A DNA stretch of 64,000 nt. Origin: Anaerolineae bacterium. GTDB taxonomy: Bacteria; Chloroflexota; Anaerolineae; Anaerolineales; Anaerolineaceae. This document shows, piece by piece, positions 35,367 through 43,386 of the stretch. Location of the stretch: NCBI GenBank assembly GCA_013314735.1, contig JABUFD010000003.1, positions 124,001-188,000 of the forward strand, in the 5' to 3' direction. The position numbers and the translations under genes were made by a program. The notes below the pieces were generated by a model, which was not told the origin of the DNA, ran no database searches, and worked only from the letters and a program-made list of their open reading frames with translations. Every line of letters starts with the position of its first letter. Position 1 is the first letter of the stretch.

Positions 35367-36182
35367 TTAAGCGGTCTTTAGCCGGTTGATCAGGCGGTTG
35401 ATGATGGACCGCTGTTCTTTTTTGGTCTGGTTGGGAATCGCCGTCGAGAGGTCAATCTTCGGCGTTCCGGCTACGCGCACCATCTCCACAATGCCTGCCT
35501 GCAGCAGGGTGTAGATCACCCGGCGGATCTCCAGGTCATTCATGTGGTTGGCACGCGCGATCTGGCGGATGGTGTTCTTGGGGGTGATGTATTTCACCAC
35601 CTGCCATTCCTGCACGCTCAATTGCAAATTCCGAATATCCATCCCCTGGCGGTCCTTAAATTTCACCGCCATCTCCAGGCTGGGAATTTCTTCCTGCAGC
35701 ACCTCCAGCTCACGCATCTGGCGCGTGCCTTCGATGATCACATTCTCCAGGTCCAGCTTGACCGTGATCTTGACAGCGGGTGGCATCCGGTCGGCGACAA
35801 ATTCAAACACCCCTTCAGCCTTGGCGAAGAAGCGCTTCACGATCGAAAGGTAATACTCCTGCAGGCAGGTCAGAATTTCCGCCTGGCTCAGGTAACGGGC
35901 ATTGACCAGCATCAGGCCCAATTGCTTGTCACTGATCTCGGCAGCCTTCTGGTGGATTAACTGCGCCTGGTTTTTGGTCAGCTTTTTGGCACGGTACAGC
36001 ACCGCCACCAGGCTGCCATCTTCGCCGCCGTATTGGGCATAGGTCAATTTTCCATTGCGGAAGGTGATCAGCGACACCAGGTCCTGGTGATTGATCACCA
36101 GGGTTCCCGTTTTTTGTGCCAGGTTAACCAGATTCAGAATCTGCAGGATCGGGAAGTCAGTTAGATTGCCTTTTAATGCCAT
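35367..36182 (-). CDS. DUF4388 (PATAN-like) signalling protein
   Basis: A 271-residue protein. The N-terminal block MALKGNLTDFPILQILNLV through QKTGTLVINHQDLVSLITF is the DUF4388 domain, followed by helical segments and a C-terminal winged-helix-like region (IRRVIYTLLQAGIVEMVRV). In bacteria these domains interact with response regulators or small GTPases in motility or transcriptional control. The ATG at 36182 was chosen for the family start MALKG. It is the first gene of the five-gene operon and divergent from the helicase-domain gene. Confidence 0.82.
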   Translation of the reverse strand: MALKGNLTDFPILQILNLVNLAQKTGTLVINHQDLVSLITFRNGKLTYAQYGGEDGSLVAVLYRAKKLTKNQAQLIHQKAAEISDKQLGLMLVNARYLSQAEILTCLQEYYLSIVKRFFAKAEGVFEFVADRMPPAVKITVKLDLENVIIEGTRQMRELEVLQEEIPSLEMAVKFKDRQGMDIRNLQLSVQEWQVVKYITPKNTIRQIARANHMNDLEIRRVIYTLLQAGIVEMVRVAGTPKIDLSTAIPNQTKKEQRSIINRLINRLKTA

Positions 36183-36327
36183 ACGATTCTCGTTGTTGAA
36201 CCCTAAAACCGTTTTATAATTCAAGAAAGAGTGCAAACGGTTTTGGTGCCGTCACTCCGTTTAAGTCTATCATAAATTTGTTTTAACAGGACGCAATACA
36301 GGCAGGCAGACCCGAGGATCGAAACAA

Positions 36328-37977
36328 ATGCCGAAAATCAACCAGGTACTGCAAGGGAACGACCTGGCTTTCCTGCGCATGGTCGCCAACGGCTGGGAGT
36401 ATGACCTGACCGCGCCGGACGCCTACACCGCCCAGCCGCTGCTGGTGGCCTATATGCGCGCGCCGGAAAATATCCGCCGCGTGTTCGGCAGCCTGCCCGA
36501 AGAAGCCCGTGCCGTGATCCAATCGCTGCTGGAACACGAGGGGCGCATCCCCTGGGGGCAGTTCACGCGTCAACACGGCGAACTGCGCAGCATGGGCCCC
36601 GGCAAGCGCGACCGCGAACGCCCTGACCTGCACCCGGTTTCCCCGGTCGAGATCCTGTGGTATCACGCCATGATCGGCAAAGCGTTCTTTGACCTGCCGC
36701 CCGAGGCGCAGGAATTTGCCTTCATCCCCGAAGAACTGCTCGATCCCTTCAGTGAACTGTGCGACCTGCCCACCCGGCAGTGGGGCCGCCCCGCCACCCC
36801 GGGCGAAACCGCCCACCTCCTGCCCGCCAGCGATGCCATCATCGACCGCGCCAGCAGCCTGCTGGCGGCCGCGCGCATCGGGCTGGAGATGAATGCCTGG
36901 AAACACTTCCGCGAAGACTGGCCCAAAGGCCTCACCCCGTTCCTGCGTGACCTGCTCTATGCCGCCTACCTGCTCGATGAACAATCGCTGCCGATGCCCG
37001 AAAACACGCGTGATTTCCTCGTGCATTCGCGCGGTGAAGCACTGGGGCTGCTGGCAAAACGCTGGATGCATTCCCGCAGCATCAATGAATTCCGCCTGGT
37101 CCCCGACCTGGCGATCGCGGAAAGCGTGGATAACAATCCGCACGGCACGCGCCAGAAGGTGCTCGAAATTCTCAGCCAGGTACCCGGCGACCGCTGGTGG
37201 AACCTGAACAGCTTCATCGAAGCCGTGCATGAACGCGAACCGGATTTTCAGCGTCCCGGCGGCAATTACGACACCTGGTTCATCCGCGAAACCGACAGCA
37301 CCGAGGTGCTCAGCGGGTTTGCCAGCTGGCACCGTGTCGATGGGCGCCTGCTGCGCTACCTGATCACCGGACCGATGCACTGGCTGGGGTTCTTTGACCT
37401 GGCCTCCGACACCCCCGGCGGCATGGTGACGGCATTCCGTTATTCCCCCTGGGCATTGGAATTGTTCAGTGAAAACGCCCCCAAAGGCCTCCCCGAGGAA
37501 GACCGCAAGCTCAGCGTGCGCGACCAGACCCTGATCTGTGTTCCCGTGCTGGCGCCGCGCTGGCTGCGCTACCAGGTGGCCCGTTTCACCGATTGGGTGC
37601 AGATCACTGGTGCCGGTGACGAACGCGAATACCAGTTCCGCGCCAGCCCCAACAGCCTCAAACGCGCCCATGCCCAGGGATTGAAAACCAGCCAGCTGGG
37701 CACCCTGCTGGAACGCTGGAGCGAAACCCCGCTGCCCGAAGGCTTTGCCCGTGCGCTGGAAAACTGGGAACAAAACGGGGTGCAGGTCAGCCTGCAGCCG
37801 GCGCTGCTGGTGCGCATCCACCACCCCGAAGCGCTGGAAGCGCTCAAGAAAAGCACCGCCGCGCACCTGATCCTGGAGCAATTGAACGACACCACCCTGC
37901 GCATCCACCCCAACGCGGAAAGCGAGGTCATCAGCACCCTGGCACGCCTGGGTTACCTGGTGCAGAAGGAGTTGTGA
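36328..37977 (+). CDS. Stand-alone helicase-associated domain protein (XPB/Ssl2 C-terminal-like)
   Basis: A 549-residue soluble protein. The C-terminal RYQVARFTDWVQITG, YQFRASPNSLKRAHAQGLKT and the final TLARLGYLV match the helicase-associated C-terminal domain (PF13625 type) that accompanies XPB-like helicases in bacteria, but there are no Walker A or DEAD motifs. The rest is helical, Arg-rich and without recognised domains. A role in DNA repair or transcription with a separate helicase is possible. It has its own plus-strand transcript between the DUF4388 operon and the RHS island. Its high GC stands out from the AT-rich sequence that follows. Confidence 0.6.
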   Translation: MPKINQVLQGNDLAFLRMVANGWEYDLTAPDAYTAQPLLVAYMRAPENIRRVFGSLPEEARAVIQSLLEHEGRIPWGQFTRQHGELRSMGPGKRDRERPDLHPVSPVEILWYHAMIGKAFFDLPPEAQEFAFIPEELLDPFSELCDLPTRQWGRPATPGETAHLLPASDAIIDRASSLLAAARIGLEMNAWKHFREDWPKGLTPFLRDLLYAAYLLDEQSLPMPENTRDFLVHSRGEALGLLAKRWMHSRSINEFRLVPDLAIAESVDNNPHGTRQKVLEILSQVPGDRWWNLNSFIEAVHEREPDFQRPGGNYDTWFIRETDSTEVLSGFASWHRVDGRLLRYLITGPMHWLGFFDLASDTPGGMVTAFRYSPWALELFSENAPKGLPEEDRKLSVRDQTLICVPVLAPRWLRYQVARFTDWVQITGAGDEREYQFRASPNSLKRAHAQGLKTSQLGTLLERWSETPLPEGFARALENWEQNGVQVSLQPALLVRIHHPEALEALKKSTAAHLILEQLNDTTLRIHPNAESEVISTLARLGYLVQKEL

Positions 37978-37983
37978 GGACAG

Positions 37984-38099
37984 CGGGGAAAACGATCAAG
38001 CGGGTGTGGAATGAGTGTATCCGACTAGATGAAGTGGTTAGGATAAGGATATTGTTCATCCACCAACAGGTCGTAATACCCTCCGTGGTGAAGACTTTC
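37984..38099 (-). pseudogene. RHS core remnant with an in-frame stop
   Basis: Translating the minus strand gives GYYDLLVDEQYPYPNHFI, then a TAG (38025-38027) where RHS proteins have Gln, then SDTLIPHP. This is the C-terminal end of the RHS core (...FIQPDxLIPxP). The DNA at 38008-38046 matches 38918-38956 at 33 of 39 bases by eye, i.e. the same part of the RHS fragment at 38887-39396. Too decayed to be functional. Confidence 0.75.
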
Positions 38100-38222
38100 A
38101 TTTCAGGTGTTGGGGTGAGTGGAGTTGTCTTGGTCATTTCTACCACTTACACTTTTCCTTCAGTTACTATCCACCGGTCATTTTTGACTATATTTCCTTG
38201 TATTTATCGCTTGAAGCCATTT

Positions 38223-38536
38223 TTATAAAACACTGAATACACCAGTTATTAAGTCAATAATGACAACTATCCCTAACAGAAAACCTACAGGAGCAAAGAT
38301 CAGGGTCATAATTGAATATGGTTTCATTGTTTTGTTAACATAATTATCGTGCCAAAGCTTACATTTCGGGTTGTCTTTTCCCATTATTTTCTTATATATG
38401 GAGAACAATATTCCATATCCAGCCACCCATCGCTCTTTATGGAAAACAATACATTAACAGCCCGAGTAAAATTTGTAACACATATTATGATTAAATATAC
38501 CCCCATAAAGAAAAGGCCGATTACCAAAAATGACAT
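38223..38536 (-). pseudogene. Frameshifted small membrane protein, paralogue of the next gene
   Basis: Starting at the ATG of 38536 (AAGGAG five bases upstream) the frame reads MSFLVIGLFFMGVYLII...AVNVLF and then stops being similar; the correct continuation, KERWVAGYGILFSIYKK to SVL, is in another frame ending at 38223. Joined, it is a full-length homologue of the 103-residue protein just upstream. The shift falls in the run TTGTTTTCC, consistent with loss of one T. Either a pseudogene or a sequencing error. Confidence 0.7.
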
Positions 38537-38545
38537 TTTTACTCC

Positions 38546-38857
38546 TTACCTGAAAACACCACCCCTCAGCACAGTCAAAAAGATATACACTGCAAACAGA
38601 AAAGTTAAAGGAATAAAAATCAATGCCAGGATTGCATAAAATTTCATGTTTCTTTGGACATACATTTCATACTTCGCTATATATTTTGGGCTATCTTTCC
38701 CCCACATCGTCTTGTATAAAAAAAACAGGATGCTGGTTCCATTTAGAAACCGTTCTTTCTGATGAAAAAGGACCTGGATAGCCCGGATGATTTCGTCAAT
38801 GCATACTGCTAAAAAAATGACCCCTACAAGAATTTCGGCCAAGAGTAAAAATATCAC
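38546..38857 (-). CDS. Small two-helix membrane protein in the RHS island
   Basis: A 103-residue protein with two membrane helices (FLLLAEILVGVIFLAV and FYAILALIFIPLTFLFAVYI) separated by a basic loop with YKTMWGKDSPK. It starts 29 bases after the RHS fragment stop. Next to RHS C-terminal fragments such small genes are often toxin-immunity proteins; that role is inference. The tandem paralogue downstream is broken. Base composition is AT-rich compared with the surrounding genome. Confidence 0.55.
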   Translation of the reverse strand: MIFLLLAEILVGVIFLAVCIDEIIRAIQVLFHQKERFLNGTSILFFLYKTMWGKDSPKYIAKYEMYVQRNMKFYAILALIFIPLTFLFAVYIFLTVLRGGVFR

Positions 38858-38886
38858 ATCATCCTCATCACTTGATTTCTAGAAAA

Positions 38887-39396
38887 TTAATGCCAATCCC
38901 CGGTATTACAAGGCTTCGGAATGAGTAAATCCGGCTGGATGAACTGGTTATGATAATTATCATACCAGCGCGCGACGTAGTACATCAGCCCTAGTTCATC
39001 CATGTACAAACGCTGGCCAGTGTATTTATAAGCAGTTGGACTTGTTCCCGTTTCTTTGCGAACCTCACCAAACGCTGTATAACTCGTTTTGCTGTACACA
39101 TCCCCATCCTCTTCCAGAATGACACTGGAAGATTGCAGATGGTCGAATGACCGGCTGCCGTCGCTCAAATGGGAGTTTTCGCGTTGCGAAAACTCCATCA
39201 AGGCAATACGCAGTATTGACTCGCGCATCGCAAAACGGCCTGTGCCGCCGTGGTAATAAAGCACCTCGGTTTCGAGTTCGTTTTCATCCACCCGCAGCTC
39301 GTAATCTGTCGATAGAATAGGGGTGACACCACCAAAGGCACTAGCAAAATGATCAATTATCATCTCTGAATTAATAACAGTAACATTTGTTTTCAT
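38887..39396 (-). pseudogene. RHS-repeat core fragment (C-terminal end)
   Basis: A fragment of about 169 residues ending in the RHS-associated core: YTAFGEVRKETGTSPTAYKY, TGQRLYMDELGLMYYVARWY, FIQPDLLIPKP and a short truncated tip CNTGDWH. Complete RHS proteins exceed 1000 residues and carry a variable toxin tip after this core; here both the large N-terminal repeat region and the tip are missing. No ribosome site precedes the first ATG. It is most likely a displaced or orphan remnant. Confidence 0.75.
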
Positions 39397-39473
39397 TATG
39401 GATAAAGTGTTTTTGGCATATAACAATTCCGACAAATACGAGCTTTTCTCGCAAAACGTTAGTCTTTATCTCG

Positions 39474-39743
39474 CTAGATCAAATTTAATAGGTTGCATAC
39501 AGCTATCGAAAAACCCAACAAACCAAACACTACCATACCTACCAATAGACATCCATTGTCTTCTGCATCTACTTTCTTTTCAGCCATAGAATATGCTTCT
39601 TTAAAATCTCTTGCTTTTCCTGGAAACAGAAAAAAACTTTGAACGATGGTAAGTATTTTCTTGGGCTTGACTGCAATAAGAAGGAATAGAATACCCAGCA
39701 GTAGCGACAGTGAAACAGCAATAATTCTTAGTTCGGTTTCCAC
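39474..39743 (-). CDS. Small two-helix membrane protein
   Basis: An 89-residue protein beginning at a GTG with GAGGTG eight bases upstream. Two membrane helices (AVSLSLLLGILFLLIAV and GCLLVGMVVFGLLGFSIAV) flank a polar loop (KARDFKEAYSMAEKKVDAED). It is unrelated in sequence to the 103-residue protein but similar in layout. Its position among RHS remnants suggests an orphan immunity role; this is inference. Confidence 0.5.
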   Translation of the reverse strand: METELRIIAVSLSLLLGILFLLIAVKPKKILTIVQSFFLFPGKARDFKEAYSMAEKKVDAEDNGCLLVGMVVFGLLGFSIAVCNLLNLI

Positions 39744-39813
39744 AAGTTGTTCACCTCAAAAACGTATGTTGTTTCGATACCTGTATGAAAATCAAATGGA
39801 AGTATCGCACTGG

Positions 39814-40075
39814 TTAAATAATTGCTTTTTCCCAGCCTGGTATGGTTTGATGCCCACCACCACCCAACGTGATGTTTGGTTCAACGACATGAATCACGGT
39901 ATCATCGAGCTCATATTCAACGCCTATTGAATTCATCATCTTTCCCGGTGGTTCACCCCACATCTCCTTCAATCCCTTTACTATACCCCAAAATCCTATT
40001 TCGCAGGTCTTATTTGCGATATCCAGATCATAGATTCACCATCTGTCATCCACTCCCAATTAAAATCCATCCCGT
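39814..40075 (-). pseudogene. Gene remnant with two short overlapping frames
   Basis: One frame reads MMNSIGVEYELDDTVIHVVE to GWEKAII (ending at 39814) and extends upstream as an open stretch with LKEMWGEPPGK; another contains DFNWEWMTDGESMIWISQIR before a stop. The pieces look like the tail of one small protein whose frame has been broken. No family is recognised. It closes the AT-rich island on its right side. Confidence 0.4.
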
Positions 40076-40102
40076 GCTGTGCAGGAATGCAGCACGGGAT
40101 GG
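40067..40102 (-). terminator. Terminator hairpin of MFS transporter copy 1
   Basis: CCATCCCGTGCTG and CAGCACGGGATGG pair perfectly around ten bases. The same arms recur after MFS copy 2 (41819-41848), so the hairpin was duplicated with the gene. Confidence 0.7.
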
Positions 40103-40135
40103 GATTGGTTTCGTTCAACAACCGGCGTTCCGCTG

Positions 40136-41419
40136 TCAGGCGGCTTCGCGTTCGGTTTCGATGTCTTCCAGTTCGAGAGTTTTGGTTTCAGAGGGGTTCA
40201 GGAACCACACGATCCCGATCGGCAGCAAAATAATACCGGCCGCAACCACCCAGAACCAGCGCATATCAGGGAACAAATCCAAGCAAAACCCCACCAGAAT
40301 CGGACCGAGCACATAAGATACACGCGCCAGGGTCGTCGTCCAACCCATGCAGGCGCCCCGCCGCTCGGTGGGGAACACCTCGGGCACAAACACCACAATC
40401 CAGGTGTACGTAAAGGAGGTGAAAAAGCCCAGCAGTACGCCCGTAACGGGCAGCACCCAGCCGGAAGCCCAGCCCATCACCACCAGGTCAATCGCCAGGC
40501 CCACGCAGCCGATGATCAGGGTTGGCTTGCGGCCGAGGCGGTCCATCAGGTAACCCGCCAGGTACCCGCCGCCGATGGCGAAGACCAGCGCGCCCAGCAA
40601 GACCAGGGACCACTGCTGCAGCGAATAACCATTCAGCTCCATAAAGTAAAAGCCAGCCCAGAAATAAAAGAACTGGTAGGTCAGCCATGCCAGCCAGATC
40701 AAAGCGGCAATGATGATATAGCGGATGTCTTTCTTATCGATGACGCCCAGACCGAACCAATGCGCCTTGCGTGTACCTTCTTTGCGTTCCTGGTGAATCA
40801 CTTCGTAGCGGCTGGTTTCCTTCATACGCGTCCACATCAACAGCACCGGGACCATGAACAGGAACATCACCCCATACATCCATTTCCAACTCACCCCCAG
40901 CTGGTTGATCAGGAGCGGCGGCAAAATCGCCTGCAGTGGAATCAAACCGATGATATAGGTGATTGCCACATACTTGGCACGGTTCTCCGCCGGCGATTCT
41001 TCGCTGATCGGCATCGACCACATGTTCGAGACGGTGGCGAACGTCGCCAGGGTGTACATGATCATGAAAAGATGAAAGGACGGGGAAAACAGCACGATGC
41101 CCAACGAGGTGACACCCATGATGATGATCAGGATGAAGATCGACCATTTCCGCCCGATCATGTCGGTCAGCCCGTTCAACAAGAAGATGAAGAACGTAGC
41201 CGCCAGGTACAATCCCTCCCAGTAAGAAAAGCGGCTGCCATCGATCTGGTATTCTTTCAGGATATACGGCAGGGCAGTGGTTTTTACAGTGCCGATATAC
41301 TGGTCCATCAGCGCCACCATCCCCATGAAGATCACCAGGAAAACAATATAATTGCGGCTGCGCTGGCGGAACTTGCGGCGCCCACCATTTTTGGTTTCAG
41401 TCATTGCGGCTTCACTCAT
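40136..41419 (-). CDS. MFS transporter, sugar-porter-like (copy 1)
   Basis: A 427-residue, twelve-helix major facilitator. The loops LTDMIGRKWS and LMDRLGRKP carry the duplicated DRxGRK motif, and VPEVFPTERRGACMGW and the tail PSETKTLELEDIE resemble the sugar porter signature (PETKG). Substrate unknown. GGAGAG lies before the ATG. It is followed by a nearly parallel copy at 41881-43182: the first 25 residues, several internal blocks and the last 60 or so residues are close to identical. Confidence 0.83.
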   Translation of the reverse strand: MSEAAMTETKNGGRRKFRQRSRNYIVFLVIFMGMVALMDQYIGTVKTTALPYILKEYQIDGSRFSYWEGLYLAATFFIFLLNGLTDMIGRKWSIFILIIIMGVTSLGIVLFSPSFHLFMIMYTLATFATVSNMWSMPISEESPAENRAKYVAITYIIGLIPLQAILPPLLINQLGVSWKWMYGVMFLFMVPVLLMWTRMKETSRYEVIHQERKEGTRKAHWFGLGVIDKKDIRYIIIAALIWLAWLTYQFFYFWAGFYFMELNGYSLQQWSLVLLGALVFAIGGGYLAGYLMDRLGRKPTLIIGCVGLAIDLVVMGWASGWVLPVTGVLLGFFTSFTYTWIVVFVPEVFPTERRGACMGWTTTLARVSYVLGPILVGFCLDLFPDMRWFWVVAAGIILLPIGIVWFLNPSETKTLELEDIETEREAA

Positions 41420-41880
41420 TGTGCACTCTCCGGGTTATGGTTTGATACCGCATCGCCGCCCCCCGGGTATTGATTGTGAAATTTTACCATAGAGACACAG
41501 CAACCTGTGTCGCACAACCGTGCATATGAAAACCGGCGCATTGTTCATACCCTCTGCAAAGCACAGAATTCTCCAACCGCCTCGAAAGGAAGGAATGAGT
41601 TCATCAGGAGTGCACCATAGGGTAGATATGCCTTTCCCCCACTGGTGAAGCCGCGAAGAACACCGATCCGGGTCTTTTGGCTGCGACCGGTGCGGAAAGT
41701 TATGGAGCTATGCCGGTTGAGCGCACGCCTCTGAATTCCATCCACTGAACCAGGATCAACAGGCAATTCTGGTCTCTATGCAGGTTCTTAATTTTCCCGG
41801 GTACTCCCCGGTACCAAAACCATCCCGTGCTGCGCAGCACGGGATGGTTAACATTGCGTTCAGTAACCGGCGTTCCGCTG
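41420..41880. other. Intergenic region between the two MFS copies
   Basis: Bases 41420-41510 are nearly identical to 43183-43275, upstream of copy 2, so both genes share promoter DNA. The hairpin 41819-41848 is the terminator of copy 2. The middle (41520-41815) contains a 73-codon minus-strand open frame without a ribosome site; I see no convincing gene in it. Confidence 0.6.
41819..41848 (-). terminator. Perfect 30-base palindrome after MFS copy 2
   Basis: ACCATCCCGTGCTGC and its exact complement meet without a loop. It is the counterpart of the hairpin after copy 1, which has a ten-base loop instead. Confidence 0.7.
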
Positions 41881-43182
41881 TCAGGCGGCTTCGCGTTCGG
41901 TTTCGATGTCTTCCAATTCGAGGGTTTTGGTTTCGGAGGGGTTCAGGAACCACACGATCCCGATCGGCAGGAGCATGATGCCGGCAGCCACCACCCAGAA
42001 CCATTCCATCGTCGGGAATTGCTTGAGGCAGAAACCCACCAGCAGCGGCCCCACCACGTAGGAAATACGGGCGATGGTCGTGGTCCAGCCCATGCAGGCG
42101 CCGCGCCGTTCGGTGGGGAACACTTCCGGCACATACACCACAATCCACGTGTAGGTAAAGGAAGTAAAGAACCCGGTCAGCGCCGCCGCCGCCGGCAGCA
42201 TCCAGCCCTGGGCAAATCCCAGCACCACCAGGATCGCCGCCAAACCCACGCACCCCAGGATCAATGCCGGTTTGCGCCCGATGCGGTCCATGATCCAGCC
42301 GGAAAGGTACCCGCCTGCGATCGCCAGGATCAGCGATGCCAGCAGCACCATCGACCACGAGGTCAGGCTGGTCATGTTGCCGATGGTGAACTGCTTGATA
42401 TCCATGAAATAATATCCCGCCCAGAAGTAGAAGAACTGGTAGGTGAGCCACACCAGCCAGATGGCGGCGGAGATTAGAATGTAGCGCATATCGTGTTTAT
42501 CAATCACACCCAGCCCGAACAGGTGTTTCTTGCGGGTGCCGTCTTCGCGCTCGGCCTGCACCACCTCAAAGCGGCTGGTTTCCTTCATGCGGAACCACAT
42601 CACCAGCAGCGGGAGCATGAAGATGAACATCACGCCGTACATCCATTTCCAGCCCAGGTTCAGGTTATTGAGCAAAATCGGCGGGAGGATTGCTTGCAGC
42701 GGGATCAAGCCGATGATGTAGACCACGGACACATATTTGGCGCGTTTCTCAGCCGGTGATTCTTCACTGATTGGCATCGTCCACATATTCGAGACGGTAG
42801 CGAACGTCGCCAGCGTATAGGCGATCATGAAGGTGTGGATGGTGGGGGCAAACAGGACAATCCCCAGGGTGGACAACCCCATGATCAGGATCAGCACCAG
42901 GATGGCCCATTTGCGCCCAATGATGTCGTTCAACCCATTCAGCAGGAAGATCAGGAAGGTGAAGGCCAGGTAGAGGGCCTCAAGATACGAGAACTGCGAG
43001 GCGGTGATATCGTATTCCTTGAGGATATACGGAATGGCGGTGGTCTTGACCGTGGAGATGTACTGGTCCATGATCGCGACCAACCCCATAAAGATCACCA
43101 GGAAAACAATATAATTGCGGCTGCGCTGGCGGAACTTGCGGCGCCCCCCCTTTTTGGTTTCAGTCATTACGGCTTCACTCAT
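41881..43182 (-). CDS. MFS transporter, sugar-porter-like (copy 2)
   Basis: A 433-residue paralogue of the neighbouring transporter. Same motifs: LNDIIGRKWA, IMDRIGRKP, PEVFPTERRGACMGW and PSETKTLELEDIETE. The central loop between helices 8 and 9 differs (extra residues DIKQFTIGNMTSLTSW), which may change substrate choice. It is probably transcribed independently, as both copies have matching upstream DNA and their own hairpin. The duplication offset is 1763 bases. Confidence 0.83.
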   Translation of the reverse strand: MSEAVMTETKKGGRRKFRQRSRNYIVFLVIFMGLVAIMDQYISTVKTTAIPYILKEYDITASQFSYLEALYLAFTFLIFLLNGLNDIIGRKWAILVLILIMGLSTLGIVLFAPTIHTFMIAYTLATFATVSNMWTMPISEESPAEKRAKYVSVVYIIGLIPLQAILPPILLNNLNLGWKWMYGVMFIFMLPLLVMWFRMKETSRFEVVQAEREDGTRKKHLFGLGVIDKHDMRYILISAAIWLVWLTYQFFYFWAGYYFMDIKQFTIGNMTSLTSWSMVLLASLILAIAGGYLSGWIMDRIGRKPALILGCVGLAAILVVLGFAQGWMLPAAAALTGFFTSFTYTWIVVYVPEVFPTERRGACMGWTTTIARISYVVGPLLVGFCLKQFPTMEWFWVVAAGIMLLPIGIVWFLNPSETKTLELEDIETEREAA

Positions 43183-43386
43183 TGTGCACTCTCCAGGTTA
43201 TGGTTTGATACCACATCGCCGCCCCCCGGGTATTGATTGTGAAATTTTACCATAGAGGCACAGCAACCTGTATCACAGTGAAAAGAACAATCGTGCATAT
43301 GAAATTCGGCGCATTTTTTCTGTCAACCGCGAAGCATGGAAAATGCCAGTATAATGGAGAAAGACCCAGAAACAAGGAGAAGCAAC

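Noticed and set aside
36283-37908. A 541-codon open frame on the minus strand opposite the helicase-domain gene
   Set aside because: Its translation is a low-complexity mix with no family motif and no ribosome site. High third-position GC in the real gene on the plus strand produces such long shadows.
40079-41473. A 464-codon plus-strand frame opposite MFS copy 1
   Set aside because: The His/Gln/Asp-rich translation is the mirror of a membrane-protein gene; the MFS motifs on the minus strand are unambiguous.
41545-41766. A 73-codon minus-strand frame between the MFS copies
   Set aside because: No ribosome site, no recognisable family, and part of a non-coding spacer; possible remnant at most.
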